DNA of 64,000 bases, taken from NCBI RefSeq assembly GCF_014649535.1, contig NZ_BMTF01000025.1, forward strand, positions 54,682-118,681, read 5' to 3'. The notes beneath the pieces are model-generated. The model did not search any database and was not told where the DNA came from. It worked only from the letters and a program-made list of their open reading frames with translations. This document shows positions 49,664 to 57,562 of the stretch, piece after piece (the first letter of the stretch is position 1; every line of letters begins with the position of its first letter). The position numbers were made by a program, and so were the translations under genes. The DNA comes from Streptomyces gelaticus. Lineage in GTDB: Bacteria > Actinomycetota > Actinomycetes > Streptomycetales > Streptomycetaceae.

Positions 49664-49828
49664 AAGGGCTGTCCCGTAGTCCCTGGCGGGCGTGCGACGA
49701 CAGCCACGGCACCTCGCCGCGTTGTCGGGACGCCCGAATACACCCAGTATTCGGGCGTCCACTCCGCCTTGCGACGCACCGCATCCGACGCCGCACGCCG
49801 ATCCACCAGGGTTTACGGGACAGCCCTT
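49664..49828. mobile_element. MITE-like element, 165 bp, with terminal inverted repeats and central hairpin
   Basis: Terminal arms AAGGGCTGTCCCGTA (49664-49678) and its complement TACGGGACAGCCCTT (49814-49828) are perfect over 15 bp and continue imperfectly for about 15 more. A central hairpin has 13-bp perfect arms (49728-49740 and 49748-49760) with loop CACCCAG. There is no coding capacity, so it would need a transposase from elsewhere. No clear target duplication is seen. It lies 43 bp upstream of the zinc-ribbon-like gene, in its promoter region. Confidence 0.75.
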
Positions 49829-49858
49829 GGCCATTTGGCCGACACGGGCATCCGGCGC

Positions 49859-49918
49859 CGTACGGGGCGACGCTCCGTACGGGGCGACGCTCCGTACGGG
49901 GCGACGCTCCGTACGGGG
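49859..49918. repeat. 17-bp tandem repeats, 3.5 copies
   Basis: CGTACGGGGCGACGCTC is repeated exactly at 49859, 49876 and 49893, then a half unit at 49910-49918. It sits between the MITE-like element and the oxidoreductase gene (start 50030). With the MITE it fills the 408-bp gap between divergent genes. It could be an operator array or a slippage product. Confidence 0.85.
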
Positions 49919-50029
49919 TGAGTTACCGGAAAATCGCAACAACCTGCCGGCGGACCGTGCCTTTGGCACGTGTCAGACGTTGTTGCTCTACAGGGGAGAG
50001 CCGCGTCGGCCGCAAGGAGGCAATTGGCC

Positions 50030-51073
50030 ATGCGTGTGGGAACGTTCGTACTGGCAGCCCAGTTTCCGGGGCAGGGACCGGGGGAAGCGCTGCACCGCGC
50101 GATCCGGTCCACCGAGGTCGCGGAGGAATCCGGGCTCGACTCGGTCTGGCTGGCAGAGCATCATTTCGTGCCGTACGGGGTCTGCCCGTCCGCCGTCACC
50201 CTGGCCGCGCTGCTGCTCGGCCGCACCCGCAGGATCCGGGTGGGCACGGCGGTGAGCGTGCTGTCGACCCAGCATCCGGTGGCGCTCGGCGAACAGGCCG
50301 CGCTGCTCCATCTCACCAGCGGCGGCCGGTTCACCCTCGGCGTCGGCCGGGGCGGCCCCTGGGTCGATCTGGAGGTGTTCGGGGCGGGCCTGGAGGCGTA
50401 CGAGAAGGGCTTCCCGGAATCCCTGGAGCTGCTGCTGGACTGGCTGGGCAAGCCGCGGGTGGCCGGACACGGGGAGCGGTACGGCTTCCGCGAGGTCGCC
50501 GTGGTCCCCCGGGCCGACGAGCTCCTCGCCGAGGGCGGCGCCGAATGCCCCGGCGGCCTTGAGGTGGTCGTCGCGTGCACCTCTCCGAAGACGGTGAAGC
50601 TCGCCGCGGAGCAGGGGCTGCCGATGCTCCTCGGGATGCACTGCGGGGACCAGGAGAAGGCGGACATGGTCGCCCTGTGGCGCTCCACGGCGCTCGCCGC
50701 GGGCCGCTCCCCCGAGAGCGTCCACGGGGCCGGCCACGTCTCCGCCGGAGTGGCCCAGATCGCCGACGGCCCCGAGGAAGCGGTGGAGACGCTCGTGAAG
50801 GCGATGCCGGGCTGGCTGCGGCAGGGGCTGGAGGCGCATGTGACGGTCGACGGCAGGCACCGGGTGATGCGCGATCCGGTCGCGTACACGGAGCTGCTGT
50901 GCGGCCTTCACCCGGTGGGCCCGCCCCGGCTCGCCGCCGACCGGCTCGCCGCCACCGCCGAGCGGACAGGCATCACCCGCTTCGCGCTCCTTGTGGAGGG
51001 TTCCGGGGATCTGGCAGCCACGGAGGAGAACGTGGCGCGGCTGGGCACCGAAGTGCTCCCGCTGCTCACCTGA
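50030..51073 (+). CDS. LLM-class flavin-dependent oxidoreductase
   Basis: Bacterial luciferase-like (TIM-barrel) flavin enzyme of 347 aa. Recognisable parts: MRVGTFVLAAQFPGQG, SGLDSVWLAEHHFVPYG (the EHHF signature of the luciferase-like group), ALLLGRTRRIRVGTAVSVLSTQHPVALGEQAALL, SGGRFTLGVGRGG and the C-terminal GTEVLPLL. It probably uses FMNH2 or F420 in a monooxygenase or reductase reaction; the sequence does not choose between them. The ATG at 50030 has AAGGAGG 9 nt upstream. The promoter region contains 17-bp tandem repeats. Substrate unknown. Confidence 0.88.
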   Translation: MRVGTFVLAAQFPGQGPGEALHRAIRSTEVAEESGLDSVWLAEHHFVPYGVCPSAVTLAALLLGRTRRIRVGTAVSVLSTQHPVALGEQAALLHLTSGGRFTLGVGRGGPWVDLEVFGAGLEAYEKGFPESLELLLDWLGKPRVAGHGERYGFREVAVVPRADELLAEGGAECPGGLEVVVACTSPKTVKLAAEQGLPMLLGMHCGDQEKADMVALWRSTALAAGRSPESVHGAGHVSAGVAQIADGPEEAVETLVKAMPGWLRQGLEAHVTVDGRHRVMRDPVAYTELLCGLHPVGPPRLAADRLAATAERTGITRFALLVEGSGDLAATEENVARLGTEVLPLLT

Positions 51074-51175
51074 CACGTCGTAAGAGGTACGGGGGGCCGC
51101 CGCCCCGGAGCGAGTTGCATGATCCCGGCCCCGGAACGGCAGCAGAGGCGTCAAGGCCTGCCCGCCGGACAGGCC

Positions 51176-51568
51176 CTAGCAGTCCCGGAGTTCGGGCGAC
51201 TGGTTGAGCAACTGGCCCCGCACCGAGGTGAAGCGGGCCAGGCGCTCGTCGACCGAGGCGTCCAGCGGGAACACCGCGACGCGGTGGCAGTTCTGGAATG
51301 CCAGGCGCACCCCGAAGTGCCGCTGCAGCGCACCGCGTATGGCATCGCTCGCGAGCGCGCGCAGCAGCTGACCACGTGCCTGTTCGTTGGGCGGCGGTGT
51401 CTGATTGTCGGCGAACTCCCCGCCGTCGACCTTCAGCTGGGCCACCAACGAGCTGATCATCTCCCATGCATAGGGCAGGGAGGTCCGGACGCAGTCGACG
51501 AAGTCGGCTTCGTCGACCTCGCCTCGCTCGGCCTGTTCCAACAGCGCCGGTGAGACGTCGAGCGACAT
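51176..51568 (-). CDS. SCO5389-family protein
   Basis: Conserved cytoplasmic protein of 130 aa, recognised from its place next to nucS and its sequence (SLDVSPALLEQAERGEVDEADFVDCVRTSLPYAWEMISSLV). It has a helical N-terminal half and a C-terminal half with HFGVRLAFQNCHRVAVFPLDASV, and two Cys residues plus a terminal Cys. No catalytic motif is visible. ATG after GAGGAG. It is convergent with the oxidoreductase and divergent from nucS. Function unknown. Confidence 0.75.
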   Translation of the reverse strand: MSLDVSPALLEQAERGEVDEADFVDCVRTSLPYAWEMISSLVAQLKVDGGEFADNQTPPPNEQARGQLLRALASDAIRGALQRHFGVRLAFQNCHRVAVFPLDASVDERLARFTSVRGQLLNQSPELRDC

Positions 51569-51660
51569 GGGTTCTCCTCTCGCGACCCCGGCAACGGGCC
51601 GGGGCCTTACGGGCTGGGAAGGAGGGCGGCGACGCAGCGTACACGGACGGCGACCTCCTG

Positions 51661-51673
51661 CTTACACGGTAAG
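51661..51673. promoter_or_regulatory. Dyad in the divergent region before nucS
   Basis: CTTAC-ACG-GTAAG lies in the 270-bp gap between the SCO5389-like gene and nucS. It is a possible operator. A CCCGGC-type hairpin near 51590-51603 also lies in this gap, within the leader of the leftward gene. Confidence 0.3.
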
Positions 51674-51838
51674 GGTGCAGTCCTGGCCGCACCAGGAGAT
51701 TGGGAACACAACCGGCCAACAACGAAGGGGCGCAAAGAGGGGCAAGCCCGAACGGCACCCAGCGGAGTCGACCCGGGAGACGGGTGCGACAGGGGGAGAA
51801 TCGCGTGGAGCACCCCTCGTCGAGTAGCGTTGCCGACC

Positions 51839-52510
51839 ATGCGTCTCGTCATCGCCCGCTGCTCCGTGGACTACGCCGGCCGGCTCACGGCCCACCTGCC
51901 CTCCGCTCCCCGTCTGATCCTGGTGAAGGCGGACGGGAGCGTGTCGATCCACGCCGACGACAGGGCGTACAAACCCCTCAACTGGATGTCACCGCCCTGC
52001 ACCCTCAAGGAGGGCGCGGACGACACCGCGGGTATCTGGACCGTGGTGAACAAAGCGGGCGAGAAACTGATCATCACGATGGAGGAGATCCTCCATGACT
52101 CGTCCCACGAGCTGGGTGTCGACCCGGGTCTCATCAAGGACGGCGTCGAAGCGCATCTGCAGGAACTGCTCGCCGACCGGATCGAGACGCTCGGCGAGGG
52201 CTACACCCTGATCCGCCGCGAGTACTTCACCGCCATCGGGCCGGTCGACATCCTGTGCCGGGACGCCGACGGCCGAACGGTCGCCGTGGAGCTGAAGCGG
52301 CGCGGCGACATCGACGGTGTGGAGCAGCTGACCCGCTATCTGGAGCTGCTCAACCGCGATCCCCATCTCGCCCCGGTGAAGGGCGTCTTCGCCGCCCAGG
52401 AGATCAAGCCGCAGGCGCGGGTGCTGGCGACGGACCGCGGGATCGACTGTGTCGTTCTCGACTACGACGCGCTGCGCGGCATCGAGGACGACAAGCTGCG
52501 GCTGTTCTGA
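51839..52510 (+). CDS. nucS: EndoMS/NucS mismatch-specific endonuclease
   Basis: Cleaves both strands at mismatches and provides actinobacterial mismatch repair in place of MutS/MutL. It is 223 aa. N-terminal DNA-binding/dimerisation beta domain about 1-110. C-terminal RecB-like nuclease with D137 (PVDILC), E151 and K153 (VAVELKRRG), the metal-binding triad of the family, followed by VEQLTRYLELL. The C-terminus DDKLRLF is a beta-clamp-binding peptide, as in other NucS proteins. ATG 51839 (MRLVIARCSVDY) is the conserved start. A strong terminator follows. Confidence 0.95.
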   Translation: MRLVIARCSVDYAGRLTAHLPSAPRLILVKADGSVSIHADDRAYKPLNWMSPPCTLKEGADDTAGIWTVVNKAGEKLIITMEEILHDSSHELGVDPGLIKDGVEAHLQELLADRIETLGEGYTLIRREYFTAIGPVDILCRDADGRTVAVELKRRGDIDGVEQLTRYLELLNRDPHLAPVKGVFAAQEIKPQARVLATDRGIDCVVLDYDALRGIEDDKLRLF

Positions 52511-52527
52511 CCCTTTCCGCTCTCCCC

Positions 52528-52562
52528 CGAACGCCGGACGTGTGTGTCACGTCCGGCGTTCG
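52528..52562. terminator. Strong hairpin after nucS
   Basis: A 15-bp perfect stem (52528-52542 with 52548-52562) and a TGTGT loop lie between nucS and the convergent ATPase gene. Confidence 0.85.
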
Positions 52563-52578
52563 CCGGTTCCGGGGCGGT

Positions 52579-55047
52579 TCAGGCCACCGTCGGGCTGCTC
52601 TCCGCACTCGCCGTGGACGACGACGAGGAGGACGAGGGCCCGCTCGCCGAGTCGGAGGTGTCGGGCGAGGACGGCTCGGGTTCGGTGGCCGTGTCCGTCG
52701 GGGTCGGTGAGCCACTGTCCGTCGGGCTCCCGCTCGGACTGGGCGACTTCGTCGGCGTGGACGACTTCGTCGGGCTGGGCGACCTGGTCGGCTTGTCCGA
52801 CGAGGGCCTGCCGCTGGACGGGGTGTCGGACGAAGGGGTGTCACTCGGCCCCGAGGAGTCCGGGGACGGCGTCCCGCTGCTGCTCGGCGTGGTCTCGCCG
52901 CCCGACGGGCCGGGCGTCGACGTGCTGCCGCCGGGCTCCGCGCCATCGGGCGTCGAGCCGTCCGCCGGGGCTTCGTCCTCGCCGTCGTCCTGGTTCTGCG
53001 ACTGCTCGGTGGTGACCCCCCGGTTCCCCGGGACGTCGTCGTCGCCGGAGGCCAGCCCCAGCGCCACCACCGTGCCGAGTACACCGGTCAGGAGTACGCC
53101 CGCGGCCGTCGCGACCAGGTTGCGCCGGGCCCCGGCGAGCGCCGCGAAGCGGCCCTTCCCGGCCTCCTTGGAGGTGCCCTGCGGCGAGATCACCGTGGCG
53201 GCGGCGACGTCGTACGGCCTCGACAGCGTCTGCGTCACGGACGGCGTCGCACGGGTGGGCGCCGTCGGCGGCTCCTCGGCCCGCGGGACCGGCAGCTCGT
53301 CCCCCGGCGGGGTGAGGACGAGGGGCAGCGGGCCGCCGGAACGGTCCGCGACCAGTGTGAGGGCCCGCCGTCCCGCCACCGCGCCGGACTTGTCGGCGAG
53401 CACCCCGCGCATGCCGATCGAGGTCTCCAGTTCGGCCCTGGCCCGGTCCGGATTGCCGGTCAGCAGCGCCAGGATGCCCAACTCGTGGTGGAAGTACGCC
53501 TCTTCGGCGACCTCTCCGGCGATCCTGGCCGCCTCCTGGCCGATCCTCAGCGCCCGCTCCCAGGCGCCCCAGTGCAGCCCCGCCGCGAAGGCCGGAGAGG
53601 CGCTGCGGGCCAGCAGCACGGCCACGCTGGTCTGTCCCGCCCCGTCGCCGGGCACCAGCTGCGCCATCGCCGCGACGATCGCGTCGCCCTCGGCCGCCAC
53701 CCGCTCGGGTGTGACCGAGGGGTGACCGGCCCACCAGGCGTAGTGCTGGGCCACGGTCCGCGCCCGGTCGGTGGCGTCCTCGCCGTATCCGGCGGCCTCC
53801 AGCTGGGTCACCACACCGGCGGCCAGCCGGTAGCGGGGGCCGGCCGGGGAGAGCAGCCCGCAGCCGGCCAGCTCACCGAGCGCGGCATCGGCGTGGGTGT
53901 CCCCGGTGAGTGCCGGCAGATGTGCCTGGTGCGGCACCTCGCCACCGAGGGCCACCGCGAAGCGCAGGGTGTCGCGGGCGGACGCGCTCAGCCGTGAGGC
54001 GAGCAGCTCGGCGGGCGCCGCGCCCTCCCCGAGGCTGGGCAGCGGGATGTGGACGCCGTCGACGTTCTGGTCGTGGCCGAAGGGGACCTCCGCGGGCCGG
54101 CCGTCGCCGGACACGCCGTACGCCTCGGGGTCGGTACGCAGCATGTCGCGCTGGCGCAGCAGGGCACCCGCCTGGACGAAGCGCAGCGGCAGCCCCTCGG
54201 ACTCGAACCAGAGGTCCCCCGCCCAGTTCGCCTCCTCCTCGGTGAGCGGGCGTTCGACGACCCGCTCCAGCAGGTCGACCGCGGCGCTGCGGCCGAGGCC
54301 CCCGAGGAAGACCTCTTCGAGGAGCGACTCGGTGCTGGGCGCGGCGACGTCCGGAACCGTCGCGAACAGGAAGGCGCACTCCGGTGTCGCGTCGAGCAGC
54401 TCCTCCAGCGCGGCCCCGCCGAACTCCAGGTCGTCGAGCAGGACGACGGCGCCGATGCTCCGGACCTTTTCGAGCAGGCCGGCGCGGTCGGGGCGGTGCA
54501 GCGGCGAGTCATGGACGGCCTCGAAGAGCCCGTACAGCACATCGGTGGCGGTGCGCCGGTAGCCACTGAGCCGTACGACTCCGTCCGGTGCGAGGTCCGC
54601 GCAGTCGGCCGCGACGGCGTCCAGCAGTGCCGTACGGCCGGATCCGGCCGGTCCCGTGAGCCGCACCGAGCGGCCCTGGGCCAGCAGGCGCGCCAACCGT
54701 TCGCGTTCCTGCGCACGTTCCAGGAGCGGCAGTTGGGGGGCGGGCGGGCCCGGCGGTACGGGCGGCGCGGTGGCGCGTTCGCGGTCGGCGCGTCCGGCGG
54801 CGGTACGGCGGGCCGGAGGACCGGGCTGCTCCCCCGGCGGGCACAGCTCGACCTCGCTGCCGTCGACCGGGTTGACGGTGAGGAGGTACTCGCCCGATAT
54901 GAGCCGGACGACGCGGGCCTGCGGCGGCGCCGGGTGACCGGGGTCCGGGGTCAGCTGGTCGCGGGCTGGCCGTCTGCGGACGGGCCCCTCACCGGAGCCG
55001 TCCTTGTCCCGGCCGTACTGTTCCGGTCCCCGGTGTGTCGGGTCCAT
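52579..55047 (-). CDS. Membrane-bound P-loop ATPase with Ser/Pro/Thr-rich extracytoplasmic tail
   Basis: Protein of 822 aa. A disordered, charged N-terminus (about 1-105) is followed by a P-loop ATPase about 110-330 with Walker A TGPAGSGRTALLDAV and Walker B AVVLLDDLEFGG, of the AAA_16/LuxR-LAL or NB-ARC type. Helical repeats about 350-570 include EEAYFHHELGILALLTGNPDRARAELE (TPR-like). A TM helix lies about 645-667 (LVATAAGVLLTGVLGTVVALGL), and the last 150 residues are almost only S, P, T, D and G. No DNA-binding domain is seen, unlike LAL regulators. The ATG at 55047 was chosen. It may couple signalling to a cell-wall-spanning stalk. Function unknown. Confidence 0.75.
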   Translation of the reverse strand: MDPTHRGPEQYGRDKDGSGEGPVRRRPARDQLTPDPGHPAPPQARVVRLISGEYLLTVNPVDGSEVELCPPGEQPGPPARRTAAGRADRERATAPPVPPGPPAPQLPLLERAQERERLARLLAQGRSVRLTGPAGSGRTALLDAVAADCADLAPDGVVRLSGYRRTATDVLYGLFEAVHDSPLHRPDRAGLLEKVRSIGAVVLLDDLEFGGAALEELLDATPECAFLFATVPDVAAPSTESLLEEVFLGGLGRSAAVDLLERVVERPLTEEEANWAGDLWFESEGLPLRFVQAGALLRQRDMLRTDPEAYGVSGDGRPAEVPFGHDQNVDGVHIPLPSLGEGAAPAELLASRLSASARDTLRFAVALGGEVPHQAHLPALTGDTHADAALGELAGCGLLSPAGPRYRLAAGVVTQLEAAGYGEDATDRARTVAQHYAWWAGHPSVTPERVAAEGDAIVAAMAQLVPGDGAGQTSVAVLLARSASPAFAAGLHWGAWERALRIGQEAARIAGEVAEEAYFHHELGILALLTGNPDRARAELETSIGMRGVLADKSGAVAGRRALTLVADRSGGPLPLVLTPPGDELPVPRAEEPPTAPTRATPSVTQTLSRPYDVAAATVISPQGTSKEAGKGRFAALAGARRNLVATAAGVLLTGVLGTVVALGLASGDDDVPGNRGVTTEQSQNQDDGEDEAPADGSTPDGAEPGGSTSTPGPSGGETTPSSSGTPSPDSSGPSDTPSSDTPSSGRPSSDKPTRSPSPTKSSTPTKSPSPSGSPTDSGSPTPTDTATEPEPSSPDTSDSASGPSSSSSSSTASAESSPTVA

Positions 55048-55263
55048 CGCCAAAGCCCCCAGACGCGTCGCGCACGATTGCCCCTCCGGCCTCGCACGCC
55101 CCGCTGTCGCTTCTGGTCCGGTGTCCGCCCGGTGGGGTTCGTCAATCGGCGGACGGGCCGAACCCTAGACCGTCGCCCGGTGCCCCCGCACAGTCGGGGG
55201 GCCACGCCGCCCGAAGCGCACGTTCTCGTACGGATTGCGCGATTCCGGCCGCGGCGCACGCCG

Positions 55264-55587
55264 CTACACGCGCGGCAGCGAGTCCGCGGCGATTCCGCCC
55301 TCGATGGCCAGGATGCGGTGCAGCCGGGTCGCCACCAGCAGACGCTGCATCTGCGGCGGCACGCCGCGGAGCACCAGCCGCCGCCCGGCCCGTCCGGCCC
55401 GGCGGTGTGCGCCCATGATGACGCCGAGTCCGGTGGCGTCCCAGGAGTCCAGCTCGGTCAGGTCGAGCACCAGGTCGCCCACGCCGTCGTCGAGGGCCGA
55501 GTGCAGGGCCGTACGGGCGTCCGCCGCGCTTCGGACGTCGAGGCGGCCCCCGACGACCAGCTCGGCGTGGTCGCCCCTGATGTGCAT
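55264..55587 (-). CDS. STAS-domain anti-sigma-factor-antagonist-like protein
   Basis: Single STAS domain of 107 aa: HAELVVGGRLDVRSAADARTAL, GDLVLDLTELDSWDATGLGVIMGAHRRA, LRGVPPQMQRLL. Family members bind anti-sigma kinases and are switched by phosphorylation of a Ser in D-S-S/T-G. Here the motif is D50-A51-T52-G53, so the usual phospho-Ser is Ala. It may be constitutively active, or use T52. ATG 55587 follows GGGGAG. It is monocistronic, and no kinase or sigma gene is adjacent. Confidence 0.85.
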   Translation of the reverse strand: MHIRGDHAELVVGGRLDVRSAADARTALHSALDDGVGDLVLDLTELDSWDATGLGVIMGAHRRAGRAGRRLVLRGVPPQMQRLLVATRLHRILAIEGGIAADSLPRV

Positions 55588-55701
55588 ATGCGCTCCCCTG
55601 AAATGCTCCGTGGCAAGGTTCGTCCGTCTGTTCTGTCTCTCCCACAACTGACTGCGGCGGAGACAGGGAAGTTTCCGTCTGTAAGCGAACCGATACCGAA
55701 T

Positions 55702-55717
55702 TCACTCCGCGGAGTGA
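55702..55717. promoter_or_regulatory. 16-bp palindrome upstream of the STAS gene
   Basis: TCACTCCG-CGGAGTGA is a perfect 16-bp palindrome in the 236-bp gap upstream of the STAS gene, about 115 bp from its ATG. It is a probable operator or a terminator stem for the leftward dehydrogenase gene. Confidence 0.4.
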
Positions 55718-55823
55718 CTGAGGCACGGCGAGGGCCCACACGGATCCACTGCTTCCGGAAGACTCCCCCGGCCCTCCGGGCCCGACCGACGAGCAGATCG
55801 GGCAACCGGAGGACCGAAATCGA

Positions 55824-56672
55824 TCAGTACGTGTAGAAGCCCTGCCCGCTCTTGCGGCCGATGTCACCTGCATCCACCATCCGGCGCATCAGCTCCGGCG
55901 CTGCGAACTTCTCGTCCTGCGACTCGGTGTAGATGTTGCTCGTGGCGTGCAGCAGGATGTCGACGCCGGTCAGGTCCGCCGTGGCGAGCGGGCCCATGGC
56001 GTGGCCGAAGCCGAGCTTGCAGGCGATGTCGATGTCCTCGGCCGAGGCGACGCCCGACTCGTACAGCTTGGCGGCCTCGACGACGAGCGCCGAGATCAGC
56101 CGGGTGGTGACGAAGCCGGCCACGTCGCGGTTGACGACGATGCAGGTCTTGCCGACGGACTCGGCGAACTCCCGTGCGGTGGCGAGGGTTTCGTCGCTCG
56201 TCTTGTAGCCGCGGACGAGTTCGCAGAGCTGCATCATGGGGACCGGCGAGAAGAAGTGCACACCGACGACGCGCTCGGGGTGCTCCGTCACGGCCGCGAT
56301 CTTGGTAATCGGGATGGCGGAGGTGTTGGAGGCGAGGACGGTGTCGTCCCGGACGATCTTGTCGAGGGCCCGGAAGATCTCGTGCTTGACCTCCAGCTTC
56401 TCGAAGACGGCCTCGACGACGACATCCGCGTCGGCGACCGCGTCGAGGTCGGTGGTGGTCGTGATGCGGGCGAGCGCGGCCTCGGCGTCGGCCGCGTCCA
56501 GCTTGCCCTTGGAAACGAACTTGTCGTACGAGGCCTTGATGCCGTCACGTCCACGGGTCAGGGCTTCGTCGGTGACGTCGCGCAGCACCACGTCCCAGCC
56601 CGCCTGGGCGGAGACCTGCGCGATGCCGGACCCCATGAGTCCGGCTCCGATGACGGCGAGCTTCCTGGCCAC
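55824..56672 (-). CDS. 3-Hydroxybutyryl-CoA dehydrogenase
   Basis: NAD(P)-dependent dehydrogenase of 282 aa that interconverts acetoacetyl-CoA and 3-hydroxybutyryl-CoA. Rossmann fingerprint VIGAGLMGSGIAQVSAQAG (7-25), then a conserved-acid segment DADVVVEAVFEKLEVK, the catalytic His in VVGVHFFSPVPMM, NRDVAGFVTTRL and the C-terminal GLGD-like DAGDIGRKSGQGFYTY. GTG 56672 follows AAGGGG. Together with the thiolase at 38340 it supplies crotonyl/butyryl-CoA precursors. A TCTCCG-G-CGGAGA dyad at 56747-56759 lies upstream. Confidence 0.93.
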   Translation of the reverse strand: MARKLAVIGAGLMGSGIAQVSAQAGWDVVLRDVTDEALTRGRDGIKASYDKFVSKGKLDAADAEAALARITTTTDLDAVADADVVVEAVFEKLEVKHEIFRALDKIVRDDTVLASNTSAIPITKIAAVTEHPERVVGVHFFSPVPMMQLCELVRGYKTSDETLATAREFAESVGKTCIVVNRDVAGFVTTRLISALVVEAAKLYESGVASAEDIDIACKLGFGHAMGPLATADLTGVDILLHATSNIYTESQDEKFAAPELMRRMVDAGDIGRKSGQGFYTY

Positions 56673-56837
56673 GTGTGCACCCCTTGGTTTCTGTTCGCCT
56701 CTGCAGCTGGTCCCTGCACGGCCGGTCTTAACGGATATTCACATGCTCTCCGGCGGAGATTAGTACCCGTGAGGGGCGCTGGGGCCGTGAAGAGATGCGC
56801 GTCACGTCTCACATGACGGACATCACACCGGTCCGCC

Positions 56838-57479
56838 TCATTCGGCGGCGCGCCGGGCGTAGTTGAGGACCTTTTCGCCGAGGAGCTCCTCGATCTCGTC
56901 GAGCAGGGCGAGCGCGTCGCGCGAGACCTCGACCGCCTTGCGTCCGGCCAGCATCTCCTGGCTGATGTGGGCGACGAGGGCGCCCTCTATCCAGGTGAGC
57001 TGACCGCCGACCAGATCCGGCAGCGGATCGCCGGCCGGTGCGCCGGTCTCCTCGCGCAGGGTGGCGACGACGGCCTCCAGGACCTCCTGCTGGAGCCGCG
57101 AGAGGCGGGCCTGGAGTGTGGGCGCCTCCTCGACGACCCGCATGAAGTCGGCGAAGCCGTCCATCAGCCCGAGCTCCGGCGACACCGCGACGACCAGGGC
57201 CCGCAGCTCCCGCAGCACCGCCTCGGCCGCCGACTCGCCCTTGTCGCGGGCGCGGACGAAGCGGGCCACCCGCTGGGTGACGCCCTTCATCCGGTCGAGG
57301 AAGAGGTCCTCCTTGGCGGGGAAGTAGTTGTAGACCGTGTTCACGGAGACGTCCGCCAGTTCGGCGATCTCGGCGACGGTCACCGTCACGAATCCGTGCT
57401 CCAGGAACAGCCCGGTCGCGAGGTCCGAGATGTGCTGCCTCGCCTGGCGCTTCTTGCGTTCCCTGAGTCCCTCGCCCAT
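56838..57479 (-). CDS. TetR-family regulator of the adjacent ABC exporter
   Basis: Regulator of 213 aa. HTH about 20-65: RQHISDLATGLFLEHGFVTVTVAEIAELADVSVNTVYNYFPAKEDLF. The helical C-terminal domain would bind a ligand. ATG 57479 has no ribosome binding site, but TATGAT ends 6 nt upstream, so the mRNA is probably leaderless. It is divergent from a DrrAB-like ABC exporter, the standard arrangement for a repressor of an efflux pump. Its ligand would then be the pump's substrate. Confidence 0.87.
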   Translation of the reverse strand: MGEGLRERKKRQARQHISDLATGLFLEHGFVTVTVAEIAELADVSVNTVYNYFPAKEDLFLDRMKGVTQRVARFVRARDKGESAAEAVLRELRALVVAVSPELGLMDGFADFMRVVEEAPTLQARLSRLQQEVLEAVVATLREETGAPAGDPLPDLVGGQLTWIEGALVAHISQEMLAGRKAVEVSRDALALLDEIEELLGEKVLNYARRAAE

Positions 57480-57485
57480 CCGCCC

Positions 57486-57514
57486 ATCATAGGCCCGGAG
57501 CCGGAGGCGATGAA
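57486..57514 (-). promoter_or_regulatory. Leaderless promoter of the tetR gene
   Basis: Read on the minus strand, TTCATC (57514-57509), a 17-bp spacer, then TATGAT (57491-57486), which ends 6 nt before the ATG at 57479. Transcription is predicted to start at or beside the ATG. No Shine-Dalgarno is present. Confidence 0.6.
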
Positions 57515-57562
57515 AAGTTGGTGTCATTGCATTTTTTCAGTGGCTCTGTTTTTGTGGTCACT

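Noticed and set aside
49622..49969. N-terminal extension of the zinc-ribbon-like protein to 225 aa
   Set aside because: The extra part reads through the MITE-like element and the 17-bp tandem repeats, and has no better start than the GTG at 49621.
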